From Nymphaea colorata (lineage: Eukaryota > Streptophyta > Magnoliopsida > Nymphaeales > Nymphaeaceae): a stretch of DNA of 64,000 nt. Of this stretch, positions 25,181-36,932 are shown piece after piece (position 1 is the stretch's first letter; every line of letters begins with the position of its first letter). A model generated the notes under the pieces. That model was not told the DNA's origin and made no database searches. It was given only the letters and a program-made list of their open reading frames with translations. The position numbers were made by a program, and so were the translations under genes. The DNA lies in contig NC_045144.1 in assembly GCF_008831285.2 (NCBI RefSeq), positions 682,001-746,000 on the forward strand, read 5' to 3'.

Positions 25181-28100
25181 CATATAAAGGTATTGGCCAT
25201 CATGGAAAACACGGGAGAGAGAGAAGAGACCAAATATCAGATTTGAAACCATATTAAATGGCTTATTATAGATTGTATGAGAGTGCTATAAGATTATATA
25301 GGTTAACCACAATCTACTAAAACCTTTTTCGAGGACCCAAAGGAATTAATCAACAAAAGGTATGCAAAACACAACGAGTAGAAGCTATGGTTAGAAAACA
25401 TGCTTGAAATGTAGAATGATTTGTAACTGCACCTACTAAAAACCCTTGATATTCTCTTTGACTTAGCAATTACTTACAAGACACACTATTAGAAAGGTGA
25501 CTCCTAAAAGATGGTAGAGACATTATGGAGGATGACCACCATATCATATGCAAGATAGCATGTGTATAAAAATATAGATAAACGTGCATTAAAAAATAGA
25601 TATAAATACGTAAACAAATAGCTATGTGTATACATAAATAAATAGAGAACTAATGTTAGTATCACTTCAAATAATATGTCACCTTTTGAGTCTTTGACAA
25701 CTTTGAAGAAACCAAATGTCAAATTAGGACTCGTGTGTAAAAAAAAAAAGTGTAGCAATGCTGCCAAACTACCATACTCACAAATAACATTTCGGAGTTT
25801 TAAACGGCAAGGGTTTTCTTGGATATAAAATGGAAACCTTTCAAAGAAAAGGGAAAAATATAGCAAATTTTCATAAAATTAAGAAAACAAAAAATAGGAA
25901 AAATAAAATAAATGAGAAACTAATAACACAAACATCAAAAGATAAGTAGATTTGCAACATATATAAAAACTAGAAAATGAAAAAAACGTTTGGCATTGAA
26001 AAAAATGAAAAAATGTTTTAACGTTCGTTTTTTTGTTAAACGTGTGTTTTTTTGTTTTAACGTTTTAATAAAAAAACACATTTTTTTTCAAAAAAACACA
26101 TTTTTTTATGTTTTAAATGACAATTTAATTTATCATGTTCTTTGTGACACTACAAACTACTTATATGTATCCACACCATTACCCACTGGTCTTCCAAGAT
26201 AATCCAAGATGCCCTCTATTGTTCCTTGCAACACCACCTTTCAAATCAAATAGAACTTGAACATCATTTTTGAAAAGAATTAACATGGCATTATTATGAG
26301 AACAGTTTCACATAGAAGAAACCTCAAAATGATTGAATGTGGTCAGACTAAGAGAAATGATATTGAAAGATATACAAAATGTGTCATTTCTAATATTCTA
26401 ACATTTAGATCCACAAGAGGGTGGGGGGGGGAGGGGGGAGAGAGCTAAACCTACAATAACCACGAACACACAATTATGACCAAACAAAACCCCGTTGTAT
26501 TTATAGGTGACAAAAGTATAGAACTTTTGTTCCTATAATAAACAATTCATTTGTAAGTGTTGGATCATATTCATGGCTGGACTCGATGTTAAAAACTCAA
26601 ATTTTTCAACATCAGAATTGGAGCAATGTCAAAATTTTACAAAAAAATATGAAAAAATCCAATTTCAAAGCAAATTTCGAATCTAAAGAACAATTTAAAT
26701 TCAAATCATGAATTTGACTCGTGGCACGAATCCTAACATAGAATGATGTGTGGGACTCACATGTAGTGCCACCTAGGGCATGTGGTCAAAAGCCCCCAAG
26801 GGGTTACGCACTTCTTCTTTTCAAAAATATCTCCTCACAGTTACTTTACTCAGTCAAAGTACAATTTAGCTCAATCAAGATCTTTCCTAACTCAAATTCA
26901 TCAAATTATCTCAATCAAATCAATATCAGCTTGCAGATGAGCTTCGACTTTGGTTATTTGGTCAAATTTGACTAATTTAGACAATTGTGCCCTTCTATAA
27001 TCAAATTGAGATTTCAGAACTTAAATTGGGATTTTATGAAAGGAAAATGTACATTTTAATTTGTCAAATATATAAATCAAAAAATTGAAATTCAATATTT
27101 AAAACCAAATTTTGATTCAATTGAGATCCATAATCAAATTATGGACAAAAATACCTTTTTAAGCCAAATTTAATAAAATTTTCAAAATGTATTCAAATTT
27201 AAATTCAATTGTTGTAATTCAATAACATTTAGAGCTTAGTATTTTTGAGGTCTTCATCAAATTTCTGCAGCAATGAGCTAGAATGAAATGCCAAGGAGGA
27301 GAAAAAAAAAACATCCAAGCCCCCTTCCCTCTCTCTCATTTCCTTCTTCACCTTCCCCTATTCTCTTTATCAATTTTGCCAAGTTAGGTTGCTTAAGTGA
27401 ACCCTTACTTAGTATTTTCATGGTGAGAAGATCTCTCTTCCCCACTGCAAATTCCAACAAGTAAGCCATTCTTGATCTTACTTTCCTAAGCTTGAATCCA
27501 AGTTTGAATTCTTGCTTAGGATTGCTTGAATTAGAAAACAAGCAAAGAGGAAGATCAAGCATCAAGTCCGACCATAAAGTAGGTAATTCCAATCCATTTT
27601 TCTTCTATTTCAGTTTCTTGCTATTTATTTTTAATTCCAGCACTCATGGGAAGGATTTATTTTCATGGTTGGGAATGACGTCCAGCTAAAGAAAAAGCCA
27701 TGAATCAAATGTATACATCAACGCATGATGCATGCATGAATCAGTGATTTGCACGGGAGAAAGATGTTTGCTATAGTATATATAATATAAATGCCAATGA
27801 TGGACGGACACATTCTTATAAAAGTGATCCACCTTTGCATGGTGAAATTAAATATGAACCAGCTTGAGTGTTCTCCTATTTCCTTTCATTTAAAAGTCAT
27901 TTTAATTTGTGTTTTTTTTTATTTTAATTGATCAAGGGCGGTAGAGGGGATTAGAAACCAGTTTTCAATCTCCCTACGTAAAGAAACCCAGCCATTAATC
28001 ATCTTGATTCATAAGCCATGTGATCCCTCGTTAAACTTTTCATTTGGAGGGATAACGTGTGCATATATATATATATATGCACGTGCGATCTCTTGATTAA

Positions 28101-30690
28101 GAGTCATGCTTTTCTTTTAAAATCAGGTTGAAACATGTTTTGAAGTTGATTTTAAGAAAAGAAGATCATTCTGTTGATTTTCATAGTGCGAAGGTATGAA
28201 ATCCCTTTCATTTCATCTTAAAGTTTTGCTTAATTCCAGCAACTCATACACAAAGTGTATGTAATTTGCTGAAATTAGATCATACTTTACAGGGGTTGGT
28301 TTATAAATTTTAAAGTTTACATGCTTGACATGCTAATGTTAAGCCACAAAGTGGCTATGTCTTGTAGAACAATAAAAAGTTTTAATCCTATCTAATCGGC
28401 TCTCTAAAATTCCTTTTAGAAATTGTTGATTTCATTTATCAATTTTCAAACTTATATGAAATTGGTTATATTTCAAGAACAATGTAAGATCATACTTAAG
28501 ACCCTAATCTTTATATCCCCTAAAGAACAAAATCAAAAGTGTTTTAATAGTCCAAGAAATGGATGGACTTTTTAGCACAAGAATTTGGAATTTAGCTTGA
28601 TTTTGGGGAGAAAGAAAAGTTATTAGAATTCCATGACATGAATGAGAGCACGTGGCACATGCTTTTTGCCGACTTGGACGTTTAGTTCACATGGAGTCAA
28701 ACTGAATTTCATCATTTTCTAAGAGTCAAACACTCTTATAATCAATATTTAATTTTAAATCATTTAAATTGGAATAAAAATCTGATTTTTATGGAAATTT
28801 TGAGGAAAATAGATAATAGCCACGTTTCCCCAATATTTAAAAGGTGGATTTCATCTTTGGTTGCCTAAATTTTAATTCTTTTGAGATTCTCATCCATGAC
28901 ACAAGTTTATGGACTGCTTCTCTAACTTGTGCTTGAGAATATGATAAGCACATTTAAAGAAAGTCATATATTTTAATTAAAATCAATCTTTAAGTGTATA
29001 TTGTATGATGTGTGGTTTCATATGAATAGACTTTGAGAGAGGTGAGCATGAATGTTTCAAATGAATCAACTTTGAAAGATTATGAGAGAGTGAAGAATCT
29101 ATGTCTCATATAGTTTCCTTTTGTATTTCGCACGTTCACACTCACTCAAAGTCAATAGCACCACATGCATCTTCTCAAGAAATTAAGCGATTCAAATTTG
29201 AGTTGCAAAAAAATGGTGACCATGTCATATTGCAACAAGAATTTGTGAACTTCACTTAACTTTCAAAGAAAACACAAGCAGTGCATTAATAATCTTGGCC
29301 AAAATATATTTGGAAAACAACACGTTTTGTAATAATTTGGAACCAATGTTTCATCAGAAGAATAACTGTACCTAACTAAAACCCAAGTTTCTAATATTTT
29401 ATACCAAATCACACGAATTGGCAAAAGAAAATTTTTCTTGCTAAGGTTACTTCGCCATTTTCCCAAAAATTGATCATAAGATGTTTACAATTTCAATCCA
29501 AAACTCATCTTCAGTTCACAACAAAAAAGTTAATTTCAATCTTCAAAATCCCCAATTAAAACTATTTTCAAGGATCATGGATTTCAAAACAAATGGCACA
29601 ACAAAGGTTTTCAAATCGACTTGAAAACCCTCCAATCTGCAAATAACATAAAAAAATTCATTTTCCAAGGAATCTTTTTTTGAATACAAGTTCAAATCAC
29701 TTATTCAAGATGAACTTTGATTCTTGAATCCAAAACCTCACTGCACAAGCATATAGGATTTGCATCAATAACTTGTACATGGTCTGAATAATCCTTAGTC
29801 CTTGGTCCAATTACCCCTGTGAAAAGCGGCAGCAATGGTTGGACCTTGTACCGACGGGCAGATCCCTTTCTCATGATTTTTTTTTTCAAAATTAATTAAA
29901 AAAAATTGCTGATTGTGCATTCAATGCCCTCGAGGACAGGGTAGGGCCCGTCATCGTCTGTTTAAAGATTTATTGGATCATATACAAGTTGTGTGGGATA
30001 TCAATTGCACAGAACTTTCATGCATACCGGCATCATGTAGTAAACATTGAGGAGATTCCATGAACTCCCTTTTACTTCAATTTGTCATACCATCCTCAAT
30101 TTAGGAGTTGTATGAAGCCCATGTATGCTCTCAAATCTTTAAATCTATCTTGTAGGAATTTATGCAACAGCGCCATCTATTTTGCATCTTCTCATGAGTT
30201 TTTTTTTTTAAAAAACAAATCCTTACCTACACCATATCTCAGTCACTCAGTTTCCGGGCTATTTCTAGGACATTAGTCTAAGATATAGCCTTATAACTGG
30301 ACCACCCAATTGGACTAAAAAGTCCCCTGATTAGTACCAAAATGAACAATAGTCCCGATATATCGATGGGTGAACAAGGAGATTGGGGAGCCCAAATCTA
30401 GAGAACCCTTGGAGGAGTCTATGCTAGTACCATATATTTGGTATATAGGTATACATTGAACTTGGGATAAATCAAGAACAATTTACCCATTTATTCTCCA
30501 TAGGTTCCAAGATCAATTTTCAAAACAATGCATATAGGCAAAAGTCCTAGGGAATGCATTATCAAATTTTCATTAATTGCTTGTTTGAATGAATGAGATG
30601 TGATGTTTTACAACGCCTCCAAACCCATGTCCAATGCCAAAACTCTTCTCAAGTTTCTATTGGGCCAATTTATGTCAACATCTAATACTT
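25180..30690. other. AT-rich DNA, possibly gypsy LTR/leader in part
   Basis: No gene is supported. 25,980-26,115 is made of T and A runs with short inverted strings (GTGTGTTTTTTTGTTTT against AAAAAAACACAT). 26,414-26,443 has a G-rich run. 26,570-30,690 is low-complexity AT-rich DNA lying upstream of the gypsy coding region and could hold its 5' LTR and long leader, but no TG...CA ends, duplicate LTR or primer site could be found. Open frames here (for example 27,278-27,592 minus) look accidental. Confidence 0.4.
26411..26443 (+). repeat. G-rich purine run
   Basis: GAGGGTGGGGGGGGGAGGGG followed by GGAGAGAG. It fits a potential G-quadruplex on the plus strand; no function is implied. Confidence 0.7.
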
Positions 30691-30924
30691 TCTTTTGTCC
30701 AGATAAACTCAGAAAGCATTTTCCCATATGACCACATCCTATTCGGGTCATGTCAAGGGCGATCTGGATTTCGCATCATCCCAAATGGAGTCCACCTACC
30801 TCAGTAGTATCATTAATTGCACCCAACTTTCCGATGTATGTTGTCGGGCCACTTAGAAGATTGTGGTCTCGAAGAAGCAGCCAGTCTTGTCATGCAACCT
30901 GTTAACAATGTCTAATCCATGTGA

Positions 30925-31580
30925 TTGTTGAAAGATAGAACCAGCACATTCTGGTTCACATGTAGTGAAATGACAATGACTCTAGATGGGTTTTCTGGCA
31001 TTATGGGTTTGCCAGAGCCAAAAGGTGATCCAAGAGGACCAATTGAAGACCAGTTCCTTGTGAACCAAGGTCAAGTCAATACTCTAGAAGTAGTCTGTAA
31101 ACTCACAAGAAAACGTAGCTGGCCCTTTCTAGAGAAAGATGGACATCAATACCTCCAACTACACGAACTTGGTGAAGCATATTTCCAATATGTCAACCCT
31201 ACTTTACTATCTAGAAGTGTTGCAGACAAGTACAAAAACTCCAAGGTGACTTGTACTGCGGATCTCATCTTCTTCAACAATGAAAAACACATAATGTATT
31301 TTCGCACAGCGAGCCTCTTCAAAAAATGGGGGCATGTCAAAGTCTATCACACAACTATAGCATGGTTCTACAAACACATGGGGCCACAATCATGTCATTT
31401 TAAAAATAGAGACGGTCAATTATCCAGTATGGGGTACTATCATAGGAAGATAGAGGAAGTGGATGACTCCACCATCATTTAGAACTTCTTTGATCGATAC
31501 ACCTACAACCCAGTAAGAGGACCATGTGTTTGTAGAATGAAGTCCACCATCTATCCTTTTGTCCTAGATCATCATGTCTA
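30925..31580 (+). pseudogene. Plant-mobile-domain-like segment upstream of gypsy gag
   Basis: An open stretch of 185 codons (no ATG; first codon TTG) reads TFWFTCSEMTMTLDGFSGIMGLPEP near its start, then a region with LGEAYFQYVNP and FRTASLFKKWGHVKVYHTTI. After one stop it continues NFFDRYTYNPVRGPC. The pattern F-x-x-x-x-E-M-T-x-T-L-x-D/G-x-x-x-I-x-G-L-P is like the start of the plant mobile domain (MAIN/MAIL type) or DUF7745, both known from plant transposable elements. This assignment rests on motif memory only. Its position just before gag suggests it was part of the element's first ORF. Confidence 0.4.
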
Positions 31581-32218
31581 GTTCATTATGGTTAAGCAAG
31601 CAAAGTTTTGTCAAGTTGTGTTGAACGTTATCAAGTCTTATCAATCTCATTATCCTTTCAATTTGCAATCAAAATTTGCTATTTTGTCATTTATATAAAT
31701 TATCTCTCATCAATTCAAACCCTAACATTTTTAATTTTTCTTCTTACAAAGTGAACATCTGTTTTATAGTCGAGACTAGAGGGCAATAAAGACAGAGGGT
31801 GGAAATGGAACCAAAATAAGCTTTCATGGGAGACAAGGAAGAAGAATCCTCTTCAGAGACACTTCCCAAGACAAAAGCAAATGATCCGAAATATGAATAA
31901 TATAAGAAATTCCAGAGATACATTATCTTGTTTAATAAAGAGCAAGCCCAGGCAGCGAAAGCCAAGAAGAAAGGGAAGAAAACGAAGAAATCTTCGTCGA
32001 ACAGTTTTGATTCTTCTGAAGATGCTACCATAGAATCCATTAGTAAGGAAGAACGAAAGACTCCCTAGAAAAAGAAGAAAGGGGAATCGTAGAAAGACAA
32101 AATTTAGGAAGTTGAAAAGAAGTTTAACAAAGTTCAACTTAAAGGCAAGAACAAAAGGAATTTCACCTGCAAAGATTTCTATGAAAATTTTGAAAACGAT
32201 AAGCACATAACAAATTTA

Positions 32219-32640
32219 TCAAATTTGATGGCCATGGAGACCCAAACGCACATTTGGCCATCTTCTTCGCGGAATGATATAAATTTCGCTACAATCATAA
32301 AGCTCTCTTTCAATGCTTCTGAAGGAGCTTGGAAGGAATTGCAGCAGTGGTACCGAGAGCACATCAATCCAATTGAATTGAAAAATTTTGACAAATTAAT
32401 CAACCTTTTCATCAACAATTTGACACAACCACTGAGGAGCCTCATTTCTAATGCTCCAATCAAATCTTTCATTGATCTTACTAAAAGAGCAGAATGCAAC
32501 GAAGTAGGGATTGAAAATGGAGCTTTTGATGTTGTCATCCCAATAAAGGTTAGAGAAGATACAAAGAAGAACAACAAAAGTCAAAATGCTCCAGCCAACA
32601 TTATATCCAATGCCGCCACCATCAAAAAAAGAAAGGGCAT
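32219..32640 (+). pseudogene. gypsy gag (retrotrans_gag) remnant
   Basis: It starts KFDGHGDPNAHLAIFFAE, the typical beginning of a plant Ty3-gypsy gag, then an in-frame stop, YKFRYNHKALFQ, and a shift into WKELQQWYREHINPIELKNF, LTQPLRSLISNAPIKSFIDL. The tail is Lys/Asn-rich. Gag forms the virus-like particle; this one is broken by at least one stop and one frameshift. Confidence 0.75.
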
Positions 32641-33229
32641 ACTATTGTGAGAATAATGGAGTAGCGGACAAAGTAGCAGTAGCAGTGGCCCTAAGAACAA
32701 ACATCCTGGATTGAGACACGACAAAAAATTCACCCTATTAGAACATAGTTACGAAGAAGTCATGCACATGCTGATTGAAAGAGGCACTCTGTTCCTCCCA
32801 AAAGTTTCCAACCCTCGACCAATGATAGGAAAAAACAAAGAACAGTTCTACTAATTTCATCATGCTCTAGGACACAATACAAAAGATTGTCTTGTGCTCA
32901 AAAATATTGTGCAACATGCAGACAACATAGAAATCATCAAGGAGTTTAGTGAAGAACTGGATATCCTCAAAAACTTCCTAAACATGAGAAAGGACCAGTA
33001 GCAATGGTCAGGTTTTCAACAAATCATCAAGTCATGGTGGCAAACGAAAGGGATTAAGCATCCCAGGATTTCTTTGAGTTACTTTTCAATCATGACAAAT
33101 GATCCTTCAATCCACAAACTAGACCAGCAAACAAAACAGTCAAACAAAGATCGATCAAAAGTCACAAATATGGGATCTTGAACCCTTGGAAGCCATTTTC
33201 AAGAAGGAAGGAATTAACCATAACTAGAT

Positions 33230-33730
33230 AAATGAATGGGCTTTTGGACTATACAGAAATGGTCTGACAACATTTTCTAATAAAGATCTACCAAATGAAG
33301 GCGCATTGCATAATGATGCCTTGCACATAGTGGTAGAAAGAAGGGGCACCAAAGTCTCTGATGTCATAATCGAGGGAAGAGCAAGCCTGAACATTTGTCC
33401 ACAATAGACTACATTAGGCATAAAGCATGCCGACTATACCCCATCATCAGTTTTCATTCATGGATATGATGGAATTGGACAACCTTGCATATGAAGTATA
33501 TGTCTGGATATGAATATCTCCGAGACGTATAATCAGGTTTTATTTGATGTGGTGGATATAAAACTCTCATTCAATCTGTTTCTTGGCAAACCATGGATCC
33601 ATATTACCAATGCGGTTCCTTATACTCTACGTCAGTGCATCAAGTGGACTCACAACATGAATACTATAATAATTTATGTAGAGGACAGGCAAAATCATCT
33701 TGTGCATCCACTGATTCTAGTACCAATATA
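33230..33730 (+). pseudogene. gypsy retroviral-type protease region
   Basis: It reads GALHNDALHIVVERRGTKVSDVIIEG, RASLNICPQ (in place of the usual D-x-G-A-S-L-N-I-C-P; the catalytic Asp is not visible), VFIHGYDGIGQPC, then ISETYNQVLFDVVDIKLSFNLFLGKPWIH and AVPYTLRQCIKWTH. The LSFNLFLGKPWIH and AVP-T-L-x-Q-C-x-K-W segments are typical of the protease-to-RT region of plant gypsy polyproteins. Stops follow NICPQ and QPCI. Confidence 0.7.
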
Positions 33731-34549
33731 TACAATTAAGGTACTTAGTATTCGAGTATGCAAAGTAGAAACAATATCCCAAGGTGTTAGCAAATTGGCT
33801 ATTCAGAAGACAAAAAAACAAATGTGGGAGAAAAAAGCTACCATGCTTGAAACAAGTTACAGAAGTCAATCATTATTCAAAAATTTCAGCCAGAATGAGA
33901 AAGGATTGGATTTACTCATATGCTATGACTATCAACCATTCACTGGCCTTGGCAAACATGAAAATGAAATCTTGGAGTCGATTACCTTGACAAGACAATG
34001 AGGCACTCAAGCCCTAGGATGTCAAAGTTATGAAAAAGTGGCTGTCGAAGAAGGATTCAAGCATGTATCTTTCGTCAAGAGCAATAGGCTTGTTCACCAT
34101 CAATCTGAATCAGCAAATCTACTATCATTTTGCCATCTAGTCATTATTTTGTTATTTTGTTGTCATTGTACTCTAATAGACCATGTGTCTTTATTCTGTA
34201 ATACCTTCAAATATGCAATGACATATGCAAGTTACTTCCATATAAAATGTCTAACATTCAATCTAACCTCTTTATAATCTTTAGGATGGCACCTGAGGAT
34301 CAAATGTCACTTCAAGGATGTAAATCCAAGACTCACCGAGGTAGAATGACCAGAGTTCATCCAAATAAAAAGACAATATCAACCGTTACCATTTATTAAT
34401 GACCCGATTGAGGAAATTGACATTGGCATAGAAGAAAACACCAAAAATTTTGCAAATGGGAACATGTCTTTCAGCAAAATAAAGAGAAAAGTTGATAAAC
34501 TTCCTCAAAAATCATCAAGAAGCCTTTGCATGGACTTATAAAGACATGT

Positions 34550-35132
34550 CGGCACCATCGTCAAACAAGTGTCTCGGTGGCAGGTATGCCTTCTATGAAG
34601 GACTTGTCTCCATAGGAATATCTGAATCCACAAAGCTGGTTGATAGTGAAACCATCGTGGGGCACTTCATGGAAGAGCTGGTGGATCAGCTTTGGCTCTT
34701 GTAGGTAGACGACTAAAATGGATCAAACATTGATGTTTGGCTGGAGCAGGAGTTACAGGGGCGGCATGTCGTCCATATGAGGTCGCTACCAGTGTCGAGG
34801 GTGGCCCCGTAGAGGCGGGATGGTGTACCAAGTGAGAGTTTCATGAGATACTCGCCGGAGCCAGGCATCAAGGGGCTGGAGATCATGCTGGTGGTTTTGG
34901 CAAATAGTGAAGCGATGCGGCGGCAGTGCAACATGGAGCGCAAAGCGAACTGTTTGGCTCGTTGGGCTAGAGTGAATGAAAGGTCATAGAGAGGAGAGAG
35001 TGATGAGACTCGATGAATGAGGTCTATAGAGAAGCCAAGAGGTTTGGAAGCGAATATGCTGGTAAGGCTAGGCAGCACTGCAAGTAGGAGCAGCTGGAGG
35101 AGAAGGCGGGATGCTGAGGAGAAGGCAGCCAT
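34550..35132 (-). pseudogene. Aspartic protease pseudogene 1 (CDR1/nepenthesin type), 5' fragment
   Basis: The ATG at 35,132 is chosen because the paralogue at 41,770 starts at the same place. Residues about 1-27 form a signal peptide (LLLQLLLLAVLPSLTSIFA), followed by the CDR1-type N-terminal motif FSIDLIHRVSSLSPLYD, EYLMKLSLGTP, and an intact catalytic loop ATLDTGSDLIWT, then CRPCNSC and FDP. A nonsense codon TAG (CAG in the paralogue) ends the frame at about 139 codons. Frame-shifted remnants continue to 34,550, where it meets the gypsy element head-on. The second catalytic Asp domain is missing. Family members are secreted pepsin-like proteases of about 440 residues; this fragment cannot be active. 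Confidence 0.85.
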
Positions 35133-35173
35133 GGTGAGCACTAAAAGGTTGCCATATTAAGGAGAAATGCGTA

Positions 35174-35183
35174 GATATTTATA
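35174..35183 (-). promoter_or_regulatory. TATA box of aspartic protease pseudogene 1
   Basis: TATAAATATC on the minus strand, about 42 bases upstream of the ATG at 35,132. The same motif lies at the same distance in paralogue 2 (41,812-41,821). The very short leader is noteworthy. Confidence 0.55.
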
Positions 35184-35921
35184 ATGGAAGTTATAGTTAA
35201 GGTCTCTGCTGATTAAGGTGGGGACGTAGATTTGGAAATTGTGGAGAAAATAAACATGTGATCAAACTAAGTAACATATTCGTTGGTGTAATCAGTAACC
35301 ATCACAATGGAGAAAAGTTGGTAGCATGTTACATTTAAGCAAAGCTCGTAGTGGTTGGTTGGACTTCCACAATTTCGTTTTCTGTCTTTTCATTGGACTC
35401 AGTCAAATCAAGATCTGAATATTAGTCTTGAAAACTTTGGATCACAAACATTGGAAGACTTTCCTTCACAAATATTTGAAGGACAGACACTTTAATGTAT
35501 TATCAATGGTGACGGCAATAACCGGTGAATACGTTGCAAGAAGAGATTGTTTGAAGTTTTTTCATTTGTGTTGCCCTTGTAAGGCACGGTAGTCCCTGCT
35601 CCAAAACCCGTCCATTGACCAGCTTAAACCATCAAGCTTGAAGTGAAAATCTCTGTCCCATTCTCTCTTTACACATATACATAGATGTCTTTCTACCCTT
35701 AGATATTATGGGCTTTCACCCGCTGATATTTCATGTGATTATTCAAAGTTACTCTGGTCACACATGAGGGCCGATTGATTCACTATAATGAATGAATGAG
35801 AGAAAATAAAAAGAAAAATGTGACGAGTATTTTATTATATATGATTAGTTTATATCTTTTTTTTCCTTATTTATTTCTCAACCATCCATCACGATTGATT
35901 TAATGATCTTTATAAGTAAGA

Positions 35922-35923
<2 letters not shown>

Positions 35924-36006
<83 letters not shown>
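35924..36006. repeat. (CA)n(TA)n compound microsatellite
   Basis: About 35 bp of CA followed by about 48 bp of TA with small interruptions. Confidence 0.95.
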
Positions 36007-36224
36007 CTGGATGTTGACTGGTCATCAAAAATTAAAAATCTGTCATTGAAAAAGTGTCGACTATTTATCTTGCAGCAGTAGTTCATGATGCTTTGGCCAT
36101 TATTTATCAAACTTCCAAGTTTCTCGTTTTACTCATCTGATAACATTATCTTACATATTTGAATTACATATATAAAAGAACGTTTAAGAGTATCAGTAGC
36201 TTTTTTCCATGGTAGCAGTGATTG

Positions 36225-36560
36225 GCAGGCATTACCTGGCCACTAATAATATTTTATATTAACAAACTCATGCATTGAGTGATTTTTTTTCCACTCTCAA
36301 GAACGTAAAACATTCCATGTTTCGTTTGAGGTTGAACTTGCTTTCACATTCATGGCCCATAGATATTATTAACCGACAAATTTTGGGTGGTGGCGAGCCC
36401 TCCGCTAGGCTAAAAGAATGAAACTCAGCCGGATAAATCTTGACATCAGAGCATAATCTTGGACTCTTTCTCTTTATATGTTTGAATCTTTGTCCTTGAA
36501 AAGAGCAGTCGACCTTTTGGTTGTTGTTAGCTGATAACCATTCTCTCGGGCCAGGTTACC
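36225..36560 (+). repeat. Dispersed repeat with PBS-like motif, copy 3 (diverged)
   Basis: Related to 5,735-6,240 and 24,888-25,180. Contains ATTATTAACCGACAAATTTT, GGTGGTGGCGA and TCTTGACATCAGAGCA, the last close to a TGGTATCAGAGC-type primer site. Ends near ATTCTCTCGGGCC, a string also seen near 17,680 and 47,685. Confidence 0.55.
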
Positions 36561-36871
36561 TATAATAGCTTGTAGACATCTAAAATGGTCTATTGCTTCC
36601 ACTGAAAGAGGATGTGAGCTCCTTCATACTTATCTTTTTGTTTTCTGTCGCAAATTGCATGGTACTTGCTATTTTATTATTTTACTTGATGCAGGAAACT
36701 GTGTGAATATGGAATTACATCAAAAGCTATTTGACATGTACAGTAGATGCAGATCTGCTTACCAAAATAATACCCTCTTTGTCTCCTTTTTAGTACATTA
36801 AAATGCACTTCGATCGCTGTTGATGAATAAGCACCATGTGGAAGACAATCAGCTATTTAGTGACGCTCATT

Positions 36872-36932
<61 letters not shown>

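Larger units (their letters stand above)
30690..34550 (+). mobile_element. Ty3-gypsy retrotransposon, truncated at start of reverse transcriptase
   Basis: Plus-strand order: a plant-mobile-domain-like segment (30,925-31,580), a charged linker (31,740-32,200), gag (32,219-32,640), a knuckle-like H-C segment (32,850-32,900), a retroviral-type protease (33,230-33,730), a Gly-rich segment (33,890-33,960) and the start of reverse transcriptase reading FLKNHQEAFAWTYKDM (34,495-34,547). It then stops at a junction with an aspartic protease pseudogene. No RT core, RNase H, integrase or LTR pair is seen. Stops and frameshifts occur in every domain. Confidence 0.75.
34550..35905. repeat. Aspartic protease duplication block, left copy
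   Basis: Matches 41,190-42,650 in the same orientation: 5' coding part, TATA box and about 750 bp upstream including CCAAAACCCGTCCATTGACC and ATTATTCAAAGTTA-like strings. The right copy is cut off by the inner edge of the right inverted arm. Confidence 0.8.
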
